Origin: Incurvaria masculella
Taxonomy: Eukaryota > Arthropoda > Insecta > Lepidoptera > Incurvariidae
DNA length: 64,000 bases
Reading direction: 5' to 3'
Assembly (NCBI GenBank): GCA_946894095.1
Contig: OX335644.1
Span: 11,513,595-11,577,594, forward strand
The notes under the pieces are model-generated. The model saw only the letters and a program-made list of their open reading frames with translations. It did no database searches and was not told where the DNA came from. How positions within the stretch are numbered: position 1 is the stretch's first letter; the number at the start of each line of letters is the position of its first letter. Positions 21,838-32,033 of this stretch are shown here, piece by piece. A program made the position numbers and the translations under genes.

Positions 21838-22570
21838 CGCCCGTCCATGAAATCTTCAGAATGTGTACAAATACAGGTTTTAAAAATGAATGACTCAGAA
21901 TCTAACATTTTTTTTCCCGGAACTTAGGTATTTTGGCCAAAAACACAAAATATGCGGTATCATTTGCTGCAAAAATGGCCCGCCAAATTTCTTTTCAATG
22001 TCTAATATAATGGGTTAATAGGTATATATGTGTTCAGGAATCCAACAATTTTTTTACACAAAAGCGAGTTTTTTTTTTAAAATACACAGTTTTCGCTCTC
22101 ATAAAATCGGCAAAATTGGCCAGCCCAATCTGTCGTCACACATTGTTCTTTAATTCTAATCAGATCGATAATTTCAAAGAATCCAACAAAATTGTTACTG
22201 GCAACACATATATTTTGCAAATGCCCAAATAAAGTGAACAGCATAATTGGCCCGCGCACTTTTTGAAATATAATGACAATAAAAGATATAATCGAAGATA
22301 CTTTTAACAGAATCCAACAAAAAAGTTACACGACCGTACAGTTTTGCAGCGTTTAACGCAACTTTGAATTTCGCGCTGAAACGGCAAGATGAGCGCGGGT
22401 GGTAGGCTGAGGCAGGCCGAAGCGGGACGGCAGCGGCGGCTGAGGCACGTGTTTCAATATGTGTGATTGCGTAAGTGTGCGTGTGCGCCGACCTTTGCTC
22501 GAGGCAACGAAACGCTCGAGGCGCGGGGCTTTGGAGTGTGGTGGCAAAGATAATACTAATAATTACTTTG
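21838..22570 (+). repeat. Large non-coding repeat, copy C (partial)
   Basis: From CGTCCATGAAATCTTCAG to the motif CAAAGATAATACTAATAATT this follows copies A and B (28,140 down to about 27,459, and 59,540-60,219). It is more diverged, and its GC-rich part (22,380-22,545) differs in sequence. Short open frames are not conserved between copies. Confidence 0.75.
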
Positions 22571-22855
22571 GTGGTGCATAATCGAATGTACCTAAAGCGA
22601 GCGCGTAGTTGGGAGCTGGCGAGCATTTCGGATGATTTTGGTAAATAAATTGGTCATGTACGTGCATAACTCGTGTAAGTTTTCTATGACAAGTGACACA
22701 TCTTTATAACCGGCTCGACTCGTAGATTCTAGCAGTTGTATTCAGAGTGAACTGTAATCATTTTATACGGATTATCACTGGACTAACCATGCAAAATAAT
22801 ACATAGGACGGACATAATCCGGGTCGTCAAGTTAGACCGCCCACTCCGAATACTA

Positions 22856-23021
22856 CTTTTTTAGGGTTCCGTACCCAAAGGATGCCAACGGAACCCTATT
22901 ACTAAACCTCCGCTCTCCGTCCGTCCATCCGTCCGTCTGTCACAGGGCTCTATCTTATGAACCGTAATAAGTAGGAAGGTGAAATTTTCACAGAGTATGT
23001 ATGTATTTTATTTATTTATTA
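22856..23021 (-). mobile_element. MINE-2-type MITE, truncated by the next copy
   Basis: TTTTTTAGGGTTCCGTACCC, the short CCGT tract, CACAGGGCTC and CACAGAGTATGT are present. The remainder is replaced by the next MINE-2 starting at 23,023. Confidence 0.75.
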
Positions 23022-23022
23022 C

Positions 23023-23782
23023 TTTTTAGGGTTCCGTACCCAAAGGGTGAAAACGGAACCCTATTACTAAGCCTCCGCTGTCCGTCCGTCCGTCCGTCCG
23101 TCCGTCCGTCCGTCCGTCCGTCAGTCCGTCCGTCCGTCTGTCCGTCTGTCACAGGGCTGTATCTCAGTAACCGTAACAGGTAGACAGAGGAAATTTTCAC
23201 AGAGTGTGTATTTATTTTGCCGCTATAATATAATATAATATATATAATATAATATAATGTCAGCCTCAGTGGCCCAGTGGCGCGACACTTCGGCGATCGC
23301 TCTCCGAAGTTAAGCAACGCTGGGTCCGGTCTGGTCTTGGATGGGTGACCACTCGACCGTTAAGAGAGGCTGGCCGTGGTTCGGATTCCACGTTAAACTG
23401 TAGGTCCCCTTCCTTACTTACTAGGTGGTAGGGTTCATCCCGCCCGGGTTGGTACCACCTCATTGGATGAACGATGGTCGAAGCGGCAATGAAAATTGTC
23501 CGTGTTTTCCATCCAGTTCAATGTAACCGTGCAATATAAGGAAGGTCCTGGCATGGCACCTAGTTCCCATGTGGTGTGTTGGGCTAATACCATGACAGAA
23601 GGTGTGGTATTAGCCATCCATGTCCAGTCACATAAAAAAAAAAAACAACAAATAGGTAAGATTAAAAAATAATTAAAATTAAAGGGGGCTCCCATACAAA
23701 AAACGTGATTTTTTTGTTTTTTTTTTCTACGATGGTACGGAACCCTTCGTGTGCGAGTCCGACTCGCACTTGGCCGGTTTTT
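23023..23782 (-). mobile_element. MINE-2-type MITE, split by a SINE
   Basis: The part before the insert (23,023-23,226) runs from TTTTTAGGGTTCCGTACCC through a (GTCC)n tract of about 60 bases to TATTTATTTTGCCGCTATA. The part after it (23,646-23,782) resumes at CAACAAATAGGTAAGATTA and ends CACTTGGCCGGTTTTT. A TATAA-type simple tract (23,225-23,257) sits at the junction. Confidence 0.85.
23259..23645 (+). mobile_element. SINE with 5S rRNA-derived head, near full length
   Basis: The head at 23,294-23,350 reads CTCTCCGAAGTTAAGCAACG, then GGTCTGGTCTTGGATGGGTG, ACC. It matches the internal promoter region of animal 5S rRNA genes (box A AGTTAAGCAACG, box C GGATGGGTGACC). The body follows: GGTTCGGATTCCACGTTAAA, CTAGGTGGTAGGG, GGTACCACCTCATTGGATGA, TTCCATCCAGTTCAATGTA, GTCCTGGCATGGCACCTAG, GGTATTAGCCATCCATG, then an A-tail. 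Body and tail are shared with the tRNA-headed copies at 29,292 and 57,218. It is presumably transcribed by Pol III and moved by a LINE in trans. The partner LINE is not identified. Confidence 0.8.
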
Positions 23783-24390
23783 AATATGTTGTTATATGAT
23801 TAAAAAAGTAAATAAAATGTTATACCCACCGGATTTTTCTTTGAATTAAAAAAAATAAGTGCATTTTATGTTTCCTTCATGTTGACTTTTATGTGGCTAG
23901 AGAAAATTGATAATGTATTCAAATTATCAGTATATTCACTCCATTAGCATGAAAAAGATCGTCGGTGTATAAAGTATCGGTGAAAATGCGTCTTAACAAT
24001 GTTTTAAATTTTAAATGTATGGAAATAAAAATACCGTCCATCTTTTTTCGCTTATGGAGTCTTTGACTTGCTATCTTTAATGGTGAAAACCTCATTTCAA
24101 TCTGACCATTAATTTCCGATATATTCGCATGTCAATACTGTCAAAATTGTACAGTAAAATTTCAAAAATATAATTAAAAGGAATTTTTACCGATTTAAAA
24201 AAAAACATGAAAAATATGTTCAATATCGAAAATAGGCAACGTTCAATAGGTGAAAATGCCTTAAACAATGTTTTAAATTTAAAAGTATGGAAAATTTACT
24301 GTTTTGAGTGTATTCAAATGCGAATATCTCGTAAATGAGTCGTCAGATTTTAATTAAGTTTTCAAAATTGTTTCAAATTTTAAATGTTTG

Positions 24391-26700
24391 TGTTATATCT
24401 TGTACGATGGTACGGAACCCTTCGTGTGCGAGTCAGACTCGCACATGGCCGGTTTTTCATGCCCATGCAGTCGTTGACGTGTTATTTTAAATGATGAAAA
24501 CTTCATTAAAATCTGACGACTAATTTACGAGATATTCGCATTTTAATACGCTCAAAACAGTAAATTTTCAATACCTTTATATTTAAAACATTGTTAAAGG
24601 CATTTTCACCGATCCAACGTTATCTATTTTTGATATAGAACACATTTTTCATGTTTTTATCAGACCGGTGAACAAGCCTCTTTAAAATTGTTTTAAGTTT
24701 TAAATGTATGGAAAATGTACTGTTTCGACAGTATTCACATGCGAATATCTCGGAAATTAATAGTCAGATTTTAATAAAGTTTTCACCATTCAAAGTAATA
24801 GGTTGAAGACTCCATGAACAAACAAAGATCAACGGTATTTATATTTTCACACATTTAAAATTTTCAAAGGTTTTTAAACGAATTTTAAAGAAAGAGGCAT
24901 TTATACCGATGCAAATGTATGTACCGTATATACAGATTTGAATAAGGTTTTCCCAATTAGAGATAGCACGTCAAATACTCCATAAGCAAAAAATATGGAA
25001 TTAAAAAATTGTCAAAATTACGTACAAAACTTTTTTGTGTTATGCCTTGTAAGACGGTACGGAACCCTTCGTGTGCGAGTCAGACTCGCACATGGCCGGT
25101 TTTTCATGCTCATGGAGTCGTTGAAGTGTTATTTAAAATGATGAAAACTTCATTAAAATCTGACGACTAATTTATGATATATTCGCATTTGAATGAGCTC
25201 AAAACAGTACATTTTCAATACCTTAACATTTAAAACATTGTTAAAGGCATTTGTACCAATCTAACGTTTTCTATTTTCGATATAGAACACATTTTTCATG
25301 TTTTTTTTTAGACCTGTGAAAACGCCTTTAAAAAATTGTTTTAAGTTTTAAATGTATTGAAAATGTACTGTTTCGACATTATTCACATGCGAATATCTCA
25401 GAAATTAATGGTCAGATTTAAATAAAGTTTTTACCATTCAAAATAACAGGTTGAAGACGCCATGAGCAAACAAATAACTTATTTAAAATTTTCAAAAATT
25501 TTTGAAGGAATTTTAAAGAAAGAGGTATTTATACCGATACAAATGTGTGTACCGTATATACTGATTTCAATGAGGTTTTCACCATTAGAGATAGCACGTC
25601 AAAGACTCCATAAGCAAAAAATATGGAATTAAAAATAGTCAAAATTACATACAACACTCTTTTGTGTTATGTCTTGTATGACGGTACGGAACCCTTCGTC
25701 TGCAAGTCAGACTCGCACATGGCCGGTTTTTCATGCTCATGGAGTCGTTCACGTGTTATTTTAAATGATCAAAACTGTATTAAAATCTGACCACTAATTT
25801 ACGAGATATTCGCATTCGAATGCGCTCAAAACAGTAAATTTTCAATACTTTTAAATTTAAAACATTGTTGAAGGCACTTTCACCGATCCAACGTTATCTA
25901 TATTCGATATAGAACACATTTTTCATGTTTTTTTAGATCGGTGAAAATGCATTTCAAAAATTGTTTCAAATTTTAAATGTATGGAAAATGTACTGTTTCG
26001 ACAATATTCACATGCGAATATCTCAGATATTAATGGTCAGATTTAAATAAAGTTTTCACCATTCAAAGTAATAGGTTGAAGACTCCATGAGCAAACAAAG
26101 ATCAACGGTATTTATATTTTCACACATTTAAAATTTTCAAAGGTTTTTAAACGAATTTTAAAGAAAGAGGCATTTATACCGATGCAAATGTATGTACCGT
26201 ATTTACAGATTTAAATGACGTTTTCACCATTAGAGATAGCACGTCAAAGACTCCATAAGAAAAACATATGGAATTAAAAAATAGTTAAGATTACATGCAA
26301 AACTTGTTTGTGTTATGTCTTGTTCGACGGTACGAAACCCTTCGTGTGCGAGTCAGACTCGCACATGGCTGGTTTTTCATGCTCATGGAGTCGTTCACGT
26401 GTTATTTTAAATGATCAAAACTGTATTAAAATCTGACGACTAATTTACGAGATATTCGCATTCGAATGCGCTCAAAACAGTAAATTTTCAATACCTTTAC
26501 ATTTACAACATTGTTAAAGCCGTTTGTACCGATCCAACGTTTTCTATTTTCGTAATAGAACACATTTTTCATGTTTTTTTTTAGACCGGTGAAAACGCCT
26601 TTTAAAAATTATTTTAAGTTTTAAATGTATTGAAAATGTACTGTTTCGACAGTATTCACATGCGAATATCTCGGAAATTAATGGTCAGATTTAAATGAGA
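24391..26700. repeat. Tandem ~640-bp units carrying a MINE-2 end
   Basis: The segment GGAACCCTTCGTGTGCGAG, TCAGACTCGCACATGGCC, GGTTTTTCATG recurs with TTCG at 24,421, 25,068, 25,695 and 26,341 (spacings 647, 627, 646). Between them each unit contains GCGAATATCTCG-type segments in both orientations, giving large internal inverted repeats. Confidence 0.8.
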
Positions 26701-27124
26701 TTTTCACCATTAAAGATAGCACGCCAGAGACTCCATAAACAAAAAAGATGGACGGTATATATATTTTCATACATTTAAAATTTAAAAAAATGTTTTGAGA
26801 CATTTTCACCGGTACTTTATACACCGACGATCTTTTTTATGCTTATGGAGTCTTCAACGTGTTATTTGAATTGATGAAACTTCACTAAAATCTGATGAGT
26901 AATTAACTAGATATTCGCATTTGAATAAGCTCGAAACAGTAAATTTTCCATACTTTTAAATGTATGGTCAGTATTATATGACCGGTGCAAGCGAATTGCG
27001 GGGTATTTCACAGGCGTGCTCGGGTCTAGCGCTTTCGGCTCCTATTTGCCCTGACGCCCAAGGCACAACATAATTCAATAAGTAAATATACTTTTTCGTA
27101 CTAAGCTAGTGCGGCACTGAATCC

Positions 27125-27148
27125 AAGAACGTGATATATCACGTTCTT
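27125..27148. other. 24-bp perfect palindrome
   Basis: Half-site AAGAACGTGATA followed by its exact reverse complement. It is conserved in copy B at about 60,531-60,554. Confidence 0.8.
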
Positions 27149-28190
27149 CATTCATGAATGTATGTATAATCCACCGTGAATCAATTTGTGAATTATAAAT
27201 ATGTAGTTTATCTAATTTCAGTGATTTATCTTCGCGGAATCATCTTGCATAAAAATAAAATAACTCAAATCGTATTCAACCTTTACCAAAGTATTTTACT
27301 CATTTACATGTGTATATTCGACGATCACTAGCAATTACAAAAGAATAATACCTTTATCAAATTGGCGAATTAATTAATTTAAATTTCACATCACACTTAT
27401 AAACTCTTGTCCATTATGCAGGTAATACGCATGAAAACGAACTATACATAAGTATCACCAAAGATAATACTAATAATTACTTCGTAATCGGTATCACTAA
27501 CACAGGCTAAACCCTTTCTTACCGCCGCCACCGTTCCCACGCCACCGCGCCGCACTGCCTCCGCACCGCGCCGCCTTCCACCCGCTTTCGCCAAGCTATT
27601 TTAGCGCGAAATTCAATGTTACGTTATACGCTGCAAAACTGACTGGCATGTAAATTTTTTGTTGGATTCTGTTAAAAGTATGTTCGTCTATATCATTTAT
27701 TATCATTATAATTTAAAAAATGGGCGGGCAAATTATGCCGTTTACTTTATTTGGCCATTAGCAAAATATATGTGTTGCCAGTAACAAATTTGTTGGATTC
27801 GTTGAAATTATCGATCTGATAAGAATTAAAAACAAATGTGTGACGACAGATTGGGCTGCCCAATTCTGCCGAGTTTATGAGAGCGAAAACTGTGTATTTT
27901 TTTAAAAAAACTCGCTTTTGTGTAAAAAAATTGTTGGATTCCTGAACACATATATACCTATTAACCCATTTTATTAGACATTGAAAAGAAATTTGGCGGG
28001 CCATTTTTGCAGCAAATGATACCGCATATTTTGTGTTTTTGGCCAAAATACCTAAGTTCCGGGAAAAAAAAATGTTAGATTCTGAGTCATTCATTTTTAA
28101 AACCTGTATTTGTACACATTCTGAAGATTTCATGGACGGACGATTTAGTGCTTTGGTAAGCCCCAAATTTTGGCTTCATTCATTGGCCTA

Positions 28191-28502
28191 AAATGCAAGT
28201 GAATGACACCATCCACTCTACACGAGCTTCCCAACTGCTCCGTTTGTAAGCTTGTATAATTTTATTGGTGCTGCTTAAAAGTTTGATTAATAACCGGATC
28301 AACAGAACAAAATATTGACTACACGTGATTGTCTAATCATTGCCGACCTGCTGCTCATGAATAAACATGAACATTCATATTAATTTATCATTAAATGTAT
28401 CATATGTAGTAATATTTAATGCTCTTACTAAACTAATCCTCAATATAAAAGTTTAGACGTTATGAAATAAACTTTACTTACATATTTAATAGTGTTTTTA
28501 TG
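28191..28502. other. Unassigned DNA
   Basis: This AT-rich stretch between copy A and a SINE tail has no supported feature. Confidence 0.4.
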
Positions 28503-28590
28503 TAGCTTGACATGGATGGCTAATATCACAAGCAATTTTCCCAAGACACCAAATAGTAACTAGGAGTTATGCCAGGCCCTTTATTTAAAT
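28503..28590 (-). mobile_element. SINE 3' tail fragment
   Basis: GACATGGATGGCTAATATCA, CAAGACACCAAATAGTAACT and GCCAGGCCCTTTATT are the reverse of the common SINE tail. Confidence 0.65.
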
Positions 28591-29291
28591 TTATTTTATT
28601 TGAACTTCTCTTAGAAAATGACACGCCCACTGTTCAAAATATTCATATTTTCGCAAACACAAAACAGCAAAAACAAGAATATTGGCGTATTTAAAAAGTG
28701 GTCAATAATTACTTTTAACATAATTTAGGTCACGTCTATTATACTTTGCTTATTATAAAAAAAGATGATCCGTCCAAACTTTCCAAATATTATCTGAATA
28801 TTTCGCGCTTTGGACATAATATTTGCCAAACATGTCATTGGAACCGATCATGTAACCAAAATGGCACTGCAAGCGCGCCCATATGAAGGGAGATCTTCTG
28901 AGAATCTCCTCGCAGTCACGGCTGGGAGCCAGCAGCTTCGCCGGCAGCGAGCAAGCAAGGGCGAGAGTGGCGATAGAAACTCGTATCGACTGTTCGTTGC
29001 ACTAAATAGCGTCCTGTGAAAAGGAAAAATAACCTTCTTCGTACTAATCAAGTACGTCGCTTTTTCCAAGGAATATGATTTGTATTTATTTATAATTGAT
29101 CTCGAAGCAAGGACACATTAAATAACTACTTACTCGCTTAGTACCAAAAAGTATATTAATTTAAGTCAACCTGGGATTGGAAATCCAAATAATGGATGCA
29201 CAAGCAGGTGGCGAAATTGGTGGACACAAATCCCCGCGAATGGTATGTTCTGCTAGTTCGGGTCAAGCCTTGAAGTGTTTTTGTATACAAC
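28591..29291. other. Unassigned; small GC-richer open stretch at 28,850-29,020
   Basis: Frames are open on both strands (69 and 73 codons) with basic composition and no motif. It could be an exon but I cannot support one. Confidence 0.3.
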
Positions 29292-29692
29292 ATGACATGG
29301 ATGGCTAATACCACACAACTACCGTTAAGATATTAGCCCAATACACCACTTTCCCGAAGGAATTAGGTGCCATGCCAGGACCTTCCCTTTATGAGCACGG
29401 CTACATTGAACTGGATATAAAACACGGACAATATTTCATTGCCGGTTCGACCATATTTTCATCCAATGCGATGGTACCAACCCACCCTGCTTAAACCCTA
29501 CCACCTAGTAGGGGATGGGGACTTACAGTTTTACATGGATTCCGAACCATGGAGCAGCTCGCATTTGTGACGAAATACACTTATCTAACTCAGAATAAGA
29601 AAGGAAGTAGTGCATGAACGGGGAGAGGATTTGAACCCAGACCTCTGGTATGCTAGTCTAGTCCCAGCGCCATTAGGCTACGAGCCGCTCAT
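29292..29692 (-). mobile_element. SINE with tRNA-derived head, full length
   Basis: On the minus strand it begins GAGCGGCTCGTAGCCTAATG with an A-box (TAGCCTAATGGC, 29,669-29,680) and a perfect B-box GGTTCAAATCC (29,627-29,637), separated as in a tRNA gene. A linker with GTTAGATAAGTG and GCTGCTCCATGGTTCGG leads into the same body and tail as the 5S-headed copy (ACTAGGTGGTAGGG, TGGCATGGCACCTAATTCC, GGTATTAGCCATCCATGTC). It is the best tRNA-headed copy in the window. Confidence 0.82.
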
Positions 29693-29849
29693 ATTCAATA
29701 ACTGGTTCTTTTCACAAGACTTTTCTTTAAAAAATGATTGCTTCACGGCGATTATACATTCATATCATATCATATTCCTTGAAAAAAAGCGTCATGTGAA
29801 GTTCTTACGTATTCTCACATGTATGGTTGGAACTCAAGAACATAACGTA

Positions 29850-30155
29850 AGCTAAACTCACTCGCGGGCGCCACCACCATTTTATGTCAAAGTGGCTACG
29901 CGGCTCCCCATATAAACAAGTTTCCGTTGCCGCTCCTGTCCTTCTTATCTCAGTGTTCGCCGGGCGTGACTCACGCAATGTTTCTGCGTAGCCGGGCCGA
30001 GTGCAGTCCGCGTGCAGCGAACACATTAAACTAACGAGCTGGACGGCGAAGTGCGCGATATAATTGGCGACAACCTCCAGCCCTGCGGGCGGCGGCGCCG
30101 CGGCGGCGCTCGTGCACGCTCGACTGGGCCGAGCAGCACGTTGCTACGGATTACG
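29850..30155 (+). promoter_or_regulatory. Candidate host promoter and non-coding first exon
   Basis: This GC-rich, apparently repeat-free block contains TATAAAC at 29,911 and the arthropod initiator-like TCAGT at 29,950. It ends in a good splice donor, TTACG then GTAAGC (30,155/30,156). The TATA-to-initiator distance of about 41 bases is longer than usual. A short ATG frame inside ends before the donor. No downstream exon is recognised. Confidence 0.3.
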
Positions 30156-30238
30156 GTAAGCCCGAACCTTTTCAAACCAAGAACGTTACGTTCTTGTTTC
30201 AAATAATATATTTAGTACACGGGCGAGTTAACATTTAA

Positions 30239-30615
30239 GGTGGGCCTTCCCGCTCAACTACCTATACAAACGTGGAAAGAAGATCATGCCGCATATTTAC
30301 CGTTAGAGATCCAAGATTACACTTAAAACAGCTTTATTTGATGGAACTCATCGATATGGAACTAGATGTCTGATGACCATTGGCATTGCATAATAGTGTT
30401 TGGTTCTTAGTTTTAAAGGTCCGAAAATTCGATTTTTTTTGCGCGTTTTATACAACTTTGGTGGTGGATGACTCAAAGATAAAATAAAAACATCTTAAAA
30501 AAAAAAGTCATCAGACCTAGTATGTTTCATGAATATTTACAATCAATTTACATTTTCGTAAATCTTACCAAATAAAACAAAATGCGCATTGTCTGACACG
30601 TGGCTCGTACGGGCT
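30239..30615 (-). mobile_element. TTAA MITE, copy 3, truncated
   Basis: TTAA then GGTGGGCCTTCCCGCTCAAC, AACAGCTTTATTTGATGGA, GATGTCTGATGACCATTGGC and GCGCGTTTTATACAACTTTG reproduce the reversed order of copy 1. The far end is lost near 30,610. Confidence 0.7.
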
Positions 30616-31082
30616 ATAACTTCCTCAATTCAGGCCCAGTCATGCACCCATTGACTTATATATCATGCACCACTTTCTTTCTGATAATGAGTTGGACAGG
30701 TGCATTTCCTCCATTCATCAGGTGACCTTACCTCACAAGGAGTGAGTATTTCAAGATGAAGCTTGAGCTCTCGCTCTTGTGGTCATTAGCGTAGAGAAGA
30801 GAACTAATTACCAAGAAGTCGTGCCGTACTATTAGTTATTCTGTGTTGCCGTTTACGCTGTGCCTGCACCGCGCCGCGCCGCACCGACTCCGCCTTGAGG
30901 TTGGCAGCGGCGTGACCTGCGCTCCTTGACCCTGGCCAGGAAGCATTGAGTATCCGTAACGTTAAACAGACATCAAATTACGTTGGCCGAGAGAATTTCC
31001 GTATTCCATCATACAAAGGAAGATACATCCAAGTAAACGATTGTAGAAGATCTTTCTGCCTTTCGCCTTTGAAAATCCGGAC
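30616..31082. other. Unassigned DNA
   Basis: No gene is recognised. A short GC patch lies at 30,850-30,930. Confidence 0.35.
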
Positions 31083-31235
31083 ACTTTTCATTGCCGGTTC
31101 GACCATCGTTCATTCAATAAGATAGTACCGACCTGGGTGAAATTAACTCTACCACCTAGTATGGAAAGAACTTACAGAGCCTTGCGCTTCAACGTGGAAT
31201 CCGAACCACGAACGACGCACCCCTTAGAGCTTAGA
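31083..31235 (-). mobile_element. SINE fragment
   Basis: TTTCATTGCCGGTTCGACCA, TACCACCTAGTATGG and ACGTGGAATCCGAACCACG match the middle of the SINE body reversed. The head and tail are missing. Confidence 0.6.
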
Positions 31236-31590
31236 CTCTTCTTAGGGCAGGCAACGGCAGAAATTCAGGCCACTTGTATTCGTTGCACGCCATTCGTCAA
31301 GACATATGGACGTTTATTTTTAACAACCTAAACGAAATCATACTTTCTAGTTTATTTTTATTTATTGATGAAAAACCGGCATGTGTGGCTGGGCTGAGGA
31401 CCAAAGTGGATCAGGAAAGCCAAAACTACCTAGCCTCACGATACCACGCTCAGCGAGGCACCATACCAGCGGATTTGCAGACTAGCGATAGCTATCTAGC
31501 TTGTTCAAATTACGCTTGAAGATTCCCAGGTTATGATATAGGTACGAGAAAATGCACTCGCCGGTAGACAGATTTTATTAGTTAATGAAT
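31236..31590. other. Unassigned flank of the BEL element
   Basis: No supported feature. It joins directly to the DNA at 36,865 once the element and one target copy are removed. Confidence 0.4.
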
Positions 31591-31595
31591 ATTAT

Positions 31596-32033
31596 TGTTG
31601 ACGACAGCTTTAGTTTATAAGTGCATGCCTATGTATATTCACTAGCCTTAGGTTGTACTTATAGATGTATTTAGATATAGTTGCATATGCATTGTGACAT
31701 GTTTTTATGTGCATCCCTTCTCGCCTTCGTCGCCACCACCCGCGCAGACAGCGGGTGGGGGTGGCGGGCGCGGGAAGGGTGCGGCCGAATGCCGCGAGCG
31801 CACCCAGTCGCCGACGAAAGCCCGCCAGGGTAACATTATACAGTTATTTACGAGACACAGTTTTTCATTTCTAAATGAGTACTTGAGTAAATAGTGTAAT
31901 TGACGCCGATGTAAGTAGTGGCCGCTACGCAGCTCCCTCCGAAAGCCTGCATTCTGCTTGCTGGTTGCCTTGTCGATAACGTCAGAAGACACAAGAACCT
32001 ACCGCACGACGCGACGCGACGCCGATCGTAACA
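31596..32033 (+). repeat. 5' LTR of BEL/Pao element (438 bp)
   Basis: It starts TGTTGACGACAGC and ends GATCGTAACA. It appears identical to the 3' LTR. It contains a GC-rich block with CAGACAGCGGGTGGGG. Confidence 0.93.

Larger units (their letters stand above)
23830..28190 (-). repeat. Large non-coding repeat, copy A (~4.3 kb)
   Basis: On the minus strand, 28,190 down to about 25,320 matches plus-strand 59,488-62,275 almost base for base. It has a ~730-bp arm (28,190-27,460), a unique middle (27,460-26,960) and a tandem-unit region (26,960-23,830). No protein domain is visible. The 139-codon minus frame at 27,747-28,166 is interrupted in copy B and probably not a gene. Ends and mobility class are unknown. 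Confidence 0.75.

Noticed and set aside
23071..23160. Arg/Pro/Ser-repeat protein frames across the GTCC tract
   Set aside because: They are translations of the MINE-2 microsatellite.
23290..23352. A functional 5S rRNA gene
   Set aside because: Only the internal promoter region is 5S-like; the ends of a 120-base 5S gene are missing and a SINE body follows.
27747..28166. 139-codon minus frame in the large repeat, with an 88-codon relative at 59,512
   Set aside because: The reading frame is broken in the other copies although the DNA is conserved, and the sequence is a degenerate ~140-bp tandem repeat. No domain is visible.
29600..29690. A functional tRNA gene
   Set aside because: A- and B-boxes are present, but the rest does not fold as a tRNA and the sequence continues into the SINE body.
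31694..31992. Open frames inside the BEL LTRs (repeated at 36,520-36,818)
   Set aside because: They are short, present on both strands of the LTR and have no domain. They are duplicated only because the LTRs are identical.
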